Shown piece by piece: positions 28,314 to 36,508 of a stretch of 64,000 bases of DNA. The position numbers and the translations under genes were made by a program. Positions within the stretch are counted from its first letter, which is position 1; every line of letters begins with the position of its first letter. The DNA lies in contig NZ_JAHBAV010000005.1 of NCBI RefSeq assembly GCF_018390595.1, forward strand, positions 1 through 64,000, written 5' to 3'. The DNA is from Dietzia massiliensis (GTDB lineage Bacteria; Actinomycetota; Actinomycetes; Mycobacteriales; Mycobacteriaceae). The notes beneath the pieces were generated by a model that made no database searches, was not told the origin of the DNA, and was given only the letters and a program-made list of their open reading frames with translations.

Positions 28314-29495
28314 GTGAGCGATGAAGACCGGGTCCACGTCGGGACCGTCGACGATCTCCACGCCAGCGCCTCGCGCACCGTGGGGCTCGAGGACTTCGGC
28401 GACGGCGAGGACCGCCACCGGGAGGCCCTGGGCGTCCTGCTCGACTCCCTGCACTCGGACGCGGGGCTGACCCCAGCCGGGAGCAAGTACTGGCGCTCCG
28501 TGCTCAAGGGAGCGCTGACCGCGAGGCTCCTGTCGACGTCGGCCCTCGCGTCCGACCCCGCGGGAGCGGAGGTGGCGATCGAGCGTCCCGTCGTCGTCAC
28601 CGGGTTGCCCCGCACCGGCACCACGGCGCTGCACCGGCTCCTGGGCGCGGACCCCGCCAACCAGGGGCTCGAGCTGTGGTTGACCGAGGTCCCGCAGCCA
28701 CGGCCCCCGCGCGAGACGTGGGAGGACGACCCCGCCTACGTCGGCCTGCGCGACCTGTACTCCGGATTCATGGCCGAGAACCCCGACTACGGCGGTGTGC
28801 ACTACCTCTCCGCCGACGACCTCGAGGAGTGTTGGCAGCTGCTGCGGCAGTCGCTGACCTCGGTGTCGTACGAATGCCTGGCGCGGCTCGACGGCTACTC
28901 GCAGTGGCTCGCCGGCGTCGACTGGGTGCCCGCGTACCGCCGGCACGAGCGCAATCTGCAGCTCATCGGGGGAGGCGATCCCGACCGGCGCTGGGTGCTC
29001 AAGAACCCCAGTCACCTGTTCGCGCTCGACGCGCTGCTCGAGGTGTACCCCGACGCGGTGGTGGTGCAGACGCACCGCGACCCGCGGAAGTCGATGGCGT
29101 CGATGTGCTCGCTCGCGCACCGGACGGCCGCCGACTGGTCCACGCGCTTCACCCCGGAGTACATCGGCTCCTCGCAGCTGGACCTGTGGGCACGGGGGGT
29201 CGAGACGTTCGACGCCGCGCGTGCCCGCCATGAGGCGGACCCGGCGTCGCGGGCGACGTTCGTCGACGTCGACCACCACGAGCTGCTGGACGATCCCGCC
29301 GGCGTGGTCGCGCGCGTGTACGCCGCGGCGGGCACGGAGCTGTCGGACGAGGTCCGCGCGGCCGTGGTCGCGGAGAACGAGCGCAGCCTCTCCGGGGACC
29401 GGGCGCCCGCGCACCGCTACACGCTCGCCGACTACGGCCTCAGCGAGGAGCGGATCGCCGAGCGCTTCGCCGGCTACCGCGGCCTCAACGCCTGA
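28314..29495 (+). CDS. PAPS-dependent sulfotransferase-like protein
   Basis: 393 aa. The 5'-phosphosulfate loop TGLPRTGTTALHRLL (about residues 97-111) and the 3'-phosphate motif VVVQTHRDPRKSMASMCSL are clear, so it should bind PAPS and transfer sulfate to a hydroxyl. The middle region (LSADDLEECWQLLRQSL) matches the actinobacterial group annotated as sulfotransferase family. It starts at a GTG 13 bp after the DUF1214-like gene with GAAGGGGA as SD, last in the hsaA-hsaC-hsaB unit. The acceptor is unknown. The convergent neighbour is a CysQ-like PAP phosphatase, which would remove the by-product. Confidence 0.82.
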   Translation: MSDEDRVHVGTVDDLHASASRTVGLEDFGDGEDRHREALGVLLDSLHSDAGLTPAGSKYWRSVLKGALTARLLSTSALASDPAGAEVAIERPVVVTGLPRTGTTALHRLLGADPANQGLELWLTEVPQPRPPRETWEDDPAYVGLRDLYSGFMAENPDYGGVHYLSADDLEECWQLLRQSLTSVSYECLARLDGYSQWLAGVDWVPAYRRHERNLQLIGGGDPDRRWVLKNPSHLFALDALLEVYPDAVVVQTHRDPRKSMASMCSLAHRTAADWSTRFTPEYIGSSQLDLWARGVETFDAARARHEADPASRATFVDVDHHELLDDPAGVVARVYAAAGTELSDEVRAAVVAENERSLSGDRAPAHRYTLADYGLSEERIAERFAGYRGLNA

Positions 29496-29498
29496 CGC

Positions 29499-30320
29499 TC
29501 AGAGGTACTCGGCGACCGCCTCGATGACGCGGTCCGCGACCTCTCGGGTGCAGACGAGCAGATCGGGGTACTCGATCTGCTCGACGTTGTAGATCAGTCC
29601 GCTGCCGTCCAGGGCGCTGGCGTGCAGGCCGCGCTGCTGCACCACGCCGACGGTCGCGGCGGAGTCCCACTGGTGGTGACCGCTGGTGTGGATGTACGCG
29701 TCGCACTCGCCCTCGAGCACGGTGGCGGTCTTGCCGCCGCCGGACCCGAGGTGCACCAGGGACGCGCCGAGTTTCGCGGCGAGGTCCTCGGCGAACGCGG
29801 GCGGCTCGGCCTCTGAGACGGCGATGCGCAGACGGTCGTCCTCGCGGGGCGGCACGAGCGGCCCGGGCCGGGGGCCGCGGATGATCGACATCGGCTGGTA
29901 CGTGGTGGCGCCCCGTCCGGTGAGGACCCTGCCGTAGGCGGGCATGGCGATCGCGCAGGCGGTGATCCCGCCGACGCCCTCGGGATCCTTCTCCCACAAC
30001 GCCACGTGCACGGCCCAGTCGGGACGCCCCTCGGTCACGTAGGAGCGCACCCCGTCGAGGGGATCGATGAACCACACGCGGTCGGCCTCGAGCCGGGCGC
30101 GGGAGTCGGGGTCCCACTCGCCGAACACGAGGTCATCGGGCCGCGCGACCGCGAGGCGGTCGATGATGACGGACTGCGCCTCACCCTCGGCGAACGCACC
30201 GAGGTCCTCCGGCGCCACCTTCGAGACCCGCAGGTCGGTGAGCAGGCGGCCGGCCTGGGCAGCGAGGTCCTCGGCCGACCGCTGGTCGTTGGTCCGTCCG
30301 TGCGCGGGGAAGGGGCTCAT
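29499..30320 (-). CDS. cysQ: CysQ-like 3'(2'),5'-bisphosphate nucleotidase / inositol-phosphatase family
   Basis: Lithium-sensitive phosphatase family, 273 aa. The metal motif WFIDPLDGVRSYVTEG (canonical DPxDG) and the C-terminal QWDSAATVGVV (WDxAA) are present, with the first acidic site in FGEWDPDS. CysQ hydrolyses PAP and PAPS to AMP/APS, the housekeeping step after sulfotransferase reactions. It is convergent with the sulfotransferase gene, only 3 bp apart, which supports a PAP role over inositol phosphate. Other members of the family (ImpA/SuhB) remain possible. Confidence 0.8.
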   Translation of the reverse strand: MSPFPAHGRTNDQRSAEDLAAQAGRLLTDLRVSKVAPEDLGAFAEGEAQSVIIDRLAVARPDDLVFGEWDPDSRARLEADRVWFIDPLDGVRSYVTEGRPDWAVHVALWEKDPEGVGGITACAIAMPAYGRVLTGRGATTYQPMSIIRGPRPGPLVPPREDDRLRIAVSEAEPPAFAEDLAAKLGASLVHLGSGGGKTATVLEGECDAYIHTSGHHQWDSAATVGVVQQRGLHASALDGSGLIYNVEQIEYPDLLVCTREVADRVIEAVAEYL

Positions 30321-30343
30321 GCGGCTGATTCTAGTGGCCCCGG

Positions 30344-31510
30344 CTACAGGCCCGCCGCGACCTCCAGGGCGGCGAGGAGTTCGTGCGGTTGACCGAGCAG
30401 TTGAGCGGTCCCGTGTGCCCGCTTGAAGTACAGGTGGGCGTCGTACTCCCAGGTGATGCCGACGCCACCGTGGAGCTGGATCGACTCACCGGAGATCCAC
30501 TGCAGTGCCTCCGAGCAGTAGACCTTGGCGGCGGCTGCCTCGATCTCCGCGGCGTAGGCGGCCTCATCGGCCTCGGGCCCGTCCCCGAGGGACTGGGCCT
30601 CTGCCACCAGTGCGGCGGCGGAGTAGGACAGCGACCTGGCGGTCTCGACCTTGACGTACATGTCGGCCATCCGGTGCTTGAGCGCCTGGAACGAGCCGAT
30701 GACCCGGCCGAACTGCTTGCGCTCCTGCGTGTACTGCACGGTCGCGTCCAGCACGGCGCGCGCGGCGCCGACCTGCTCGGCGGAGATCGCCGCCCACGCC
30801 GCCGCGCGCAGGCGCGACAGGAAGCTCGGCCGGGTGGTGATCGCGGTGGCGGTGGCGCCGTCGAACTTCACTCGGGACAGAGTGCGGGTGGGGTCCATGA
30901 CGGGCACGCGGGTGACGGTGACCCCGTCGGCGTCGGCGGGGACCTCGAAGAGCCCGATGGTGTCGCCGGCGACGGCCACGACCAGCAGCGTCGCGGCGGT
31001 GTCGGCGCCGAGCACGTGGTGGGCGGTGCCGGACAGCGTCGCACTCGACACGTCGGGGCCTCCGTCCGCGCGGACGCCCGGGGTCGCCCAGCCGGCTCGG
31101 TCGGCCCAGCACAGGGCGGCGAGCTCGCCGGCGGCGATGCCGGGCAGCAAGCGCGCGCACGCGGCGTCGTCGCCGGAGGCCAGCACGGCCTGGGCGGCGA
31201 GGACGGCGGAACCGAGCATCGGCGACGGCGTGAGGCGGCGGCCCAGCTCCTCGCACACCAGGTGCGTCTCGACCCAGGTCGCACCGGCCCCGTCGTAGTC
31301 CTCGGGCACGGACAGGGCGGCGGCACCGATCTGGTCGACCAGCGTCGTCCAGAGGGCGGGGTCGTACCCGTCGGCGGAGACGAACGCCGCGCGGACCGCC
31401 GCGGAGTCGGACTTCTTCTCGAGCAGCGCGGCCACCGACTGCCGCAGCGCGGCCTGTTCCTCGGTATCGACGCCGGGGGAGGCGGTCGCCGGGGTGGCGG
31501 GCGCGGTCAT
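30344..31510 (-). CDS. fadE33: Acyl-CoA dehydrogenase, FadE33/FadE32 type
   Basis: 388-aa ACAD subunit, third of the fadE block transcribed from 34.6 kb. The C-terminal QLHGGVGITWEYDAHLYFKRA and RKQFGRVIGSFQALKHRMADM are ACAD signatures; the middle domain is degenerate (no TxPxxGSD-like segment), as in subunits of heteromeric steroid ACADs. The start overlaps the upstream fadE by 4 bp. By position and KstR2 control it fits FadE33 or FadE32, which pair with FadE31 in the last steps of C/D-ring degradation; which of the two names applies is a guess from gene order. Confidence 0.8.
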   Translation of the reverse strand: MTAPATPATASPGVDTEEQAALRQSVAALLEKKSDSAAVRAAFVSADGYDPALWTTLVDQIGAAALSVPEDYDGAGATWVETHLVCEELGRRLTPSPMLGSAVLAAQAVLASGDDAACARLLPGIAAGELAALCWADRAGWATPGVRADGGPDVSSATLSGTAHHVLGADTAATLLVVAVAGDTIGLFEVPADADGVTVTRVPVMDPTRTLSRVKFDGATATAITTRPSFLSRLRAAAWAAISAEQVGAARAVLDATVQYTQERKQFGRVIGSFQALKHRMADMYVKVETARSLSYSAAALVAEAQSLGDGPEADEAAYAAEIEAAAAKVYCSEALQWISGESIQLHGGVGITWEYDAHLYFKRAHGTAQLLGQPHELLAALEVAAGL

Positions 31511-32505
31511 CGGGCGGTCCCCGCGCTCAGCGAGTCCAGGACCCGGCCGCGGTGGTAGCTCTGCGTGCCCCACGCGGTCTGCAGTGCGCGGGTCTTGGTC
31601 AGCCACAGGCCGAGGTCGTGCTCGAGCGTGTAGCCGATCGCGCCGTGCACCTGCAGGGCGGTGCGGGCGGACAGGTAGGCGGCGTCGGCCACGGCCACGC
31701 GGGCGGCGGAGACGTCGCGGACCGCGGCGTCGGGGTCGCCGGGGTTCTCGGCGATCGCCAGGGCTCCGGCCCACAGCAGCGGGCGGGCCATCTCCAGCGC
31801 GATCGCGACCTCGGCGAGCTGGTGCTTGAGCGCCTGGTACTCGCCGATGAGCTTGCCGTACTGCTTACGCTGCTTGGCGTAGTCGACGCTCATCGTGAGC
31901 ATGGCCTGGCCGAGCCCCTGGAGCTGGGCCGCGGTGCCGAGGGCCCCGTGGTTGACAAGGTCCGTGGTGCTCACCGCGGCCGCGCGGGCCCCGGCGGTCG
32001 GCGTGGCCACCGTGCGGGCCCGGTCGACCGAGCGACGGGTCTCGCCGGCCTCGGCGGTGAACACCTCGTCGTCGGACACCGCCCACAGGTACTGCGCGAC
32101 GTGGGGGTCCGGCGCGAACGGCGACACCCCGGGCGCGGCGACGGAGGCCAGCGCGCCGCCGGCGATCTCGCCGGCCACGTCCCCGGCGTCGGAGTCGCGA
32201 CCGAGCGCGGCGGCGACGCGCGGCGCGACCATGACGGTCTCCACGACGGGGCCCGGCACCGCGTAACGGCCCAGGACCTCGAGCGCGGCGACGGCCTCCA
32301 CCGCGGTGGCCCCGGCACCGCCGGCGGCCTCGTCGACGAGCAGGGCGGCGGCGCCCGTCTCGGCGACGCGTCCCCACACGGCGGTGCCGGCGGCGGTGTC
32401 GCCGTCAGCCCAGGCGCGGATCACCGCGGGCATGTCGGACTTGGCCAGCAGAGAGTCGATGCTGCCGGCGAAGTCGATGATCTCGGGATCGAGTGCGAAC
32501 TGCAT
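31507..32505 (-). CDS. fadE32: Acyl-CoA dehydrogenase, FadE32/FadE33 type
   Basis: 332-aa ACAD subunit. RKQYGKLIGEYQALKHQLAEVAIALEMARPLLW and QVHGAIGYTLEHDLGLWLTKTRAL are C-domain ACAD motifs, while the beta-domain is short and Ala-rich with little substrate-site conservation. It lies 19 bp after fadE31 and overlaps the next fadE by 4 bp. In the known system FadE31 forms heterotetramers with FadE32 and with FadE33, both encoded next to it. Naming within the pair is by order only. Confidence 0.8.
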   Translation of the reverse strand: MQFALDPEIIDFAGSIDSLLAKSDMPAVIRAWADGDTAAGTAVWGRVAETGAAALLVDEAAGGAGATAVEAVAALEVLGRYAVPGPVVETVMVAPRVAAALGRDSDAGDVAGEIAGGALASVAAPGVSPFAPDPHVAQYLWAVSDDEVFTAEAGETRRSVDRARTVATPTAGARAAAVSTTDLVNHGALGTAAQLQGLGQAMLTMSVDYAKQRKQYGKLIGEYQALKHQLAEVAIALEMARPLLWAGALAIAENPGDPDAAVRDVSAARVAVADAAYLSARTALQVHGAIGYTLEHDLGLWLTKTRALQTAWGTQSYHRGRVLDSLSAGTAR

Positions 32506-32524
32506 GATGTGTGAAACCGCCTTC

Positions 32525-33694
32525 TCAGCCGCGCGGGAGGCCGAGGAGTCGCTCGGCGATGATGTTCTTCTGGACCTCGTTGGTGCCCGCGTAGATGGGG
32601 CCGGCGAGGGCGAACAGGTAGCCGTCCATCCACTGTTCGCCGGCGAGCTCGCCGGTCGTGTCCAGGACGTCGAGGGCGGTCTCGTGGGTCGCGATGTCCC
32701 AGTCCGACCAGAAGACCTTGTTGATCGAGGACTCGAAGCCGAGGTTGGCGCCGCCCGTGAGCTTGGTGACCGTGTTCCACGTGCTCAGCTCGTACGCGCG
32801 GGAGCCGATCCACGCGTCCACCACGCGGTCGGCCAGCGCGCCGCGGGTGCGGTCGTCGAGCTCGGCCTCGGCGGTGCCCCACAGGTCGAGCAGCCGGTCG
32901 GTCGTGGCGAGGAACCGTCCGGGGGAGCGCAGCGACAGGCCGCGCTCGTTGTTGGCGGTGGACATGGCCACCTTCCAGCCCTGATTGACCTCGCCGATCA
33001 CGCCGGACTCGGCGGGGTTCGCCGGGTCGTCGGGCACGAAGACGTCCTCGAGGAACAGTTCGGCGAAGCCGGGCAGCCCGTCGAGCTGGTCGATCGGGCG
33101 GACGGTGACCCCCTCGGCCCGCAGGTCGAACATGAAGTAGGTCAGGCCCTTGTGGCGGGGCTCGTCCGGGTCCGTGCGGAACAGGCCGAAGCCCTTGTCG
33201 GCGCACGACGCGCGGGTGGACCACACCTTCTGCCCGTTGAGGACCCAGCCGCCCTCGACGCGCCTGGCGGTCGAGCGCAGTGAGGCCAGGTCGGAGCCGG
33301 CCTCGGGCTCGGACCAGGCCTGCGCCCAGATGTCGTCTGCCCGGGCCATGCGCGGCATGATGTGGGCCAGCTGCTCGGGGGAGGCGTGGTCGAACAGGGT
33401 CGGGGCCAGCAGGAAGATGCCGTTCTGGCTCACCCGCAGCGGCGCGCCGGCGCGGAAGTACTCCTCCTCGAAGACCACCCAGTTGACCAGCCCGCAGTCG
33501 CGGCCGCCGAACTCCTCGGGCCACGACACGACCGACATGCGGGCGTCTGCCATCGTCGCCTCCCACCGGCGGTGGGCCTCGAAGCCCTCGCGGGTGTCCA
33601 TGTGGGGCAGCGGCTCGGTGGGCACGTTGGCCTCGAGCCACTGCCGCACCTCGAGCCGGAACTCGCGGGTCGATGCGTCCAAATCCAGATCCAC
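32525..33694 (-). CDS. fadE31: Acyl-CoA dehydrogenase FadE31
   Basis: 389-aa ACAD, full-length domain order, matching FadE31 closely as I remember it: VVFEEEYFRAGAPLRVS, WAQAWSEPEAGSDLASLRST, NGQKVWSTRA, LTYFMFDLRAEGVTVRPI and the end YAGTNEVQKNIIAERLLGLPRG. It acts on late C/D-ring CoA intermediates in partnership with the two smaller fadE products encoded next. The GTG start at 33694 is 4 bp behind the hydratase stop; a longer frame to 33880 is antisense noise. Second gene of the KstR2-controlled operon beginning at 34628. Confidence 0.9.
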   Translation of the reverse strand: MDLDLDASTREFRLEVRQWLEANVPTEPLPHMDTREGFEAHRRWEATMADARMSVVSWPEEFGGRDCGLVNWVVFEEEYFRAGAPLRVSQNGIFLLAPTLFDHASPEQLAHIMPRMARADDIWAQAWSEPEAGSDLASLRSTARRVEGGWVLNGQKVWSTRASCADKGFGLFRTDPDEPRHKGLTYFMFDLRAEGVTVRPIDQLDGLPGFAELFLEDVFVPDDPANPAESGVIGEVNQGWKVAMSTANNERGLSLRSPGRFLATTDRLLDLWGTAEAELDDRTRGALADRVVDAWIGSRAYELSTWNTVTKLTGGANLGFESSINKVFWSDWDIATHETALDVLDTTGELAGEQWMDGYLFALAGPIYAGTNEVQKNIIAERLLGLPRG

Positions 33695-33698
33695 GGCG

Positions 33699-34628
33699 TC
33701 AGTCCTTCTTCTCGCCGGTCGAGCCGGTGTTCGCGCTGTCGCGCATGGAGCGGGCGTCCATCCCGCCGAGGGAGGCGGAGAACGAGTCGGTGTCGTCCGG
33801 TTCGGCGTTGGCGGAGTGGGCGAACATGTGCCAGCCGAACGCCGTGTCCAGCGAGGTCTGCAGTCCCATCTGGTCCTCATTGGAGTTGATGACCTTCTTG
33901 GCCAGCGTCAGCCCGAACGCGGGCATGCCCTTGATCTCGCCGGCGATCTCGTCGACCTTCGCCTGGAGCTCGTCGCGCGGCACGACGTGGTTGAGCATGC
34001 CCCACTCGAGCGCCTCGGCCGCGCCGAACCTGCGACCGGTGTAGAGGATCTCTTTCGCGCGGCGGGGGCCGAGCACGAAGGCGTGCGCGAAGTACTCCAC
34101 GCCGGGGATGCCCATCTTGACCACGGGGTCGGAGAAAAACGCGTCGTCGGCGGCCACGATGAAGTCGCAGACCCATGCGAGCATGAGCCCGCCGGCGATG
34201 CAGGCGCCGTGCACCTGGGCGATCATCGGCTTGGGGATCTCCCGCCAGCGGCGGCACATCTGGACGTAGACCTCGGTCTCGCGCGCGAGTCGCCGGTCGC
34301 CGCCGCCGCGGGTGGTGTGGTCCCACCAGAGCGCCGCACGGTTGGGGTACTGGACGTGGTGGTCGCGCTCGGGCGTGCCGATGTCGTGGCCCGCCGAGAA
34401 GTGCTTGCCGTTGGCCCGGAGGACGATCACATTCACCGCGTCGTCCTCGACGGCTTTGATGAAAGCGTTGTCCAGCGAGTACGTCATCACCGAGTTCTGC
34501 GCGTTGCGGAAGTCCGGTCGGTTGAGGGTGACGTACGCGGTGCCGTCGGTGACCTCGTAGGCGACGGGCTGGGTGTCCGGCCCGAGGTCGTCGACCCCGA
34601 GGACCGGGGGGATCGGTGCATCGGTCAT
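33699..34628 (-). CDS. Enoyl-CoA hydratase/isomerase family protein
   Basis: 309-aa crotonase. The N-terminal part has LNRPDFRNAQNSVMTYSL and the oxyanion region KHFSAGHDIGTPE, then IAQVHGACIAGGLMLAWVCDFIVAADDAFFSDP with the second backbone-NH site. There is a C-terminal extension rich in Ser/Asp. SD AAGGAG precedes the ATG and a perfect KstR2-type operator lies 22 bp upstream, making it the first gene of the operon with fadE31 and two further fadE genes. It probably hydrates the enoyl-CoA produced by those dehydrogenases. I cannot match it to one named EchA. Confidence 0.85.
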   Translation of the reverse strand: MTDAPIPPVLGVDDLGPDTQPVAYEVTDGTAYVTLNRPDFRNAQNSVMTYSLDNAFIKAVEDDAVNVIVLRANGKHFSAGHDIGTPERDHHVQYPNRAALWWDHTTRGGGDRRLARETEVYVQMCRRWREIPKPMIAQVHGACIAGGLMLAWVCDFIVAADDAFFSDPVVKMGIPGVEYFAHAFVLGPRRAKEILYTGRRFGAAEALEWGMLNHVVPRDELQAKVDEIAGEIKGMPAFGLTLAKKVINSNEDQMGLQTSLDTAFGWHMFAHSANAEPDDTDSFSASLGGMDARSMRDSANTGSTGEKKD

Positions 34629-34649
34629 GAGCTGGGGTTCTCCTTACCT

Positions 34650-34663
34650 AGCAAGTGCTTGGT
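34650..34663. promoter_or_regulatory. KstR2-type operator
   Basis: AGCAAGTGCTTGGT fits ANCAAGNNCTTGNT at every fixed base. It is 22 bp upstream of the enoyl-CoA hydratase/fadE31 operon. Confidence 0.9.
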
Positions 34664-34885
34664 TGGGAGTCTACATCGAACCCTGTCGACCACCACTGCG
34701 GTCCGGCGGCATTCGCCAACTTTGCGGCCGTAGCATCAACCACAGGAGGCGACAAGAGTTTGACGCATGTTATGAGGAAAATCATAGATTCGTACGACAG
34801 ACGACCCGGTGTGACGGGCCTAGCGTTCGAGGTGGACGACCCGTTCGGGCGACTTCGAGAAGACGTCCTAGGAAGGACAAAGCCC

Positions 34886-35677
34886 ATGCGTACCACTCTC
34901 TTTCGGGTAGCAAGCGCTGCCGCACTCGCCACCCTCACCCTCACCAGCGTCACCGCCACCGCGGCGGCACAATCCGGCGCCCGCGATCTCATGTTCGCCA
35001 TCGACACCACGGGGTCGATGGCCCCCTACATCGAGCAGACCAAGATCGCGGTCGACGATCTCGCGACCGATCTGGCGTCGGAGTCGGCCGGCACCCGGGT
35101 CGGGTTGGTCGAGTACCGCGACGCGGGCGATCCGTTCCAGGCTCGGACCGTCACCGATCTGACGACGAACCTGCCCACGTTCCGCGGGGGCCTCGACGGA
35201 TTGGGTGTCGACGGCGGTGGGGACTGGCCGGAGTCGGTCTACTCCGGGATCGCCCTGTCGTTGTGCCAGGCCTGGAACTCGTCCTCGGTCAAGGCGATCA
35301 TCGCGGTCGGGGACGCTCCCGCCAAGGACCCGGAGCCGGTCACCGACTTGACTGCGGATCGCATCATCGCACTGGCCAACGGGACCGCGACCGACAATCC
35401 GTACTGCGCCCCGGCCGCAGTCGCGGCCGCCGCGGTCAGTCCGATGGCCACCGGCAACAGGGTCCCGATCTTCGTCGTCTCGGCGGACGGGGAACTCACC
35501 GCGCAGTTCGCGAGGATCGCCGAGGAGACCGGCGGAGCGACGGTCCCGGTCGAGGACATCGAGGACATCGCGGAGGCGATCAAGGACACCGTCGATGTGA
35601 TCGACGAGGGCGACGGTGGCCTGTTCGGTTCACTCGAGGGCTCGCTGGAGAATCTGTTTGGCAGCGCGGGCAACTGA
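34886..35677 (+). CDS. Exported von Willebrand factor A domain protein
   Basis: 263 aa. A Sec signal peptide (MRTTLFRVASAAALATLTLT.., cleavage likely near residue 29, after ATAAA) is followed by a VWA domain whose MIDAS starts with DTTGS at residues 40-44; further conserved parts are VGLVEYRDAGD and FVVSADGELT. The domain ends close to the C-terminus with an acidic/Gly tail (EGDGGLFGSLEGSLENLFGS). SD AGGAAGGA lies upstream of the ATG. It is flanked by KstR2-controlled genes but has no KstR2 box facing it: the 34650 site is 220 bp away. Function and partner unknown; metal-dependent binding at the cell surface is the family expectation. Confidence 0.85.
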   Translation: MRTTLFRVASAAALATLTLTSVTATAAAQSGARDLMFAIDTTGSMAPYIEQTKIAVDDLATDLASESAGTRVGLVEYRDAGDPFQARTVTDLTTNLPTFRGGLDGLGVDGGGDWPESVYSGIALSLCQAWNSSSVKAIIAVGDAPAKDPEPVTDLTADRIIALANGTATDNPYCAPAAVAAAAVSPMATGNRVPIFVVSADGELTAQFARIAEETGGATVPVEDIEDIAEAIKDTVDVIDEGDGGLFGSLEGSLENLFGSAGN

Positions 35678-35710
35678 GTAGTTGCCGGCCCGGGGCGGCG
35701 GCTGCGGGGA

Positions 35711-36508
35711 TCAGACCCCGTAGCCGCCGTCCACGTCGAGCTTCTGGCCCGAGATGAACCCGGCGCGGTCCGACGCCACGAACGCCACGGCCTCGGCGAT
35801 GTCGGCGGCCGTGCCGAAGCGTCGCAGGGGGATGTTGCCGCGCGTGACCTCGAGCGCCCGCTCGTCGAGGTCGCCGGAGGCGATGAGCCGGGAGGCCATG
35901 CCGTCGGTGAGCATCCCCGGGCCCACGCAGTTCACCCGCACGCCGAAGCGCCCCTCCTCGGCCGCCAGGCCCCGGACGAGCTGCTCGACCGCGCCCTTGG
36001 GGGCGGCGGACAGTCCGTCGCGCACCGGATAGCGGGTGGTGGCCGCAGTGGTGACGACGACGACGTTGCCCGCCACCGCACGCAGGTGCTCCAGCGCGGG
36101 GCGCACGATCGCGAAGAACCCGACCGCGTCGTCCTCGAGCTGTCGACGGAACTCGGACGGTGCGATCCGGGACAGGTGCACCATGGGCACGTGCGGACCG
36201 GCGCAGTGGGCCAGCACGCGGATTCCGCCGTGTCGGGAGGCGATCCCGTCGATCACCGAGGCCACCTCGTCGTCGTTCCCGTCGGCGCCGTCCCGCCCCG
36301 GGGTGAGGCGGACGCACTCGACGGTCCGGGATCCCTCCGCGGTCAGGTCGTGCGCGAGGTCGACGGGCTCGGTCGACCGGTACCCCAGCACCACCGGCGC
36401 ATCGGGGAACTCGGCGGACAGGCGGCGTGCGACCGCCGCCCCGATCCCGCCGGACGCGCCCGTGACCACCACTGCGCCCGCTCCGCCGGGTCCGCCCGGC
36501 GCGGTCAT
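35711..36508 (-). CDS. SDR-family oxidoreductase co-transcribed with fadD3
   Basis: 265-aa short-chain dehydrogenase: VVVTGASGGIGAAVARRL (NAD(P) site), LAHCAG for the NNAG motif, and the usual Tyr-x3-Lys region appears altered, reading SAAPKGAVEQLVRGL, where Tyr is replaced while the Lys is kept. The catalytic Tyr may therefore be missing. The end GQKLDVDGGYGV is typical. Start overlaps the fadD3 stop by 4 bp. It could be a reductase of HIP-derived intermediates or a FabG-like relic; IpdF proper is at 40329. Confidence 0.8.
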   Translation of the reverse strand: MTAPGGPGGAGAVVVTGASGGIGAAVARRLSAEFPDAPVVLGYRSTEPVDLAHDLTAEGSRTVECVRLTPGRDGADGNDDEVASVIDGIASRHGGIRVLAHCAGPHVPMVHLSRIAPSEFRRQLEDDAVGFFAIVRPALEHLRAVAGNVVVVTTAATTRYPVRDGLSAAPKGAVEQLVRGLAAEEGRFGVRVNCVGPGMLTDGMASRLIASGDLDERALEVTRGNIPLRRFGTAADIAEAVAFVASDRAGFISGQKLDVDGGYGV

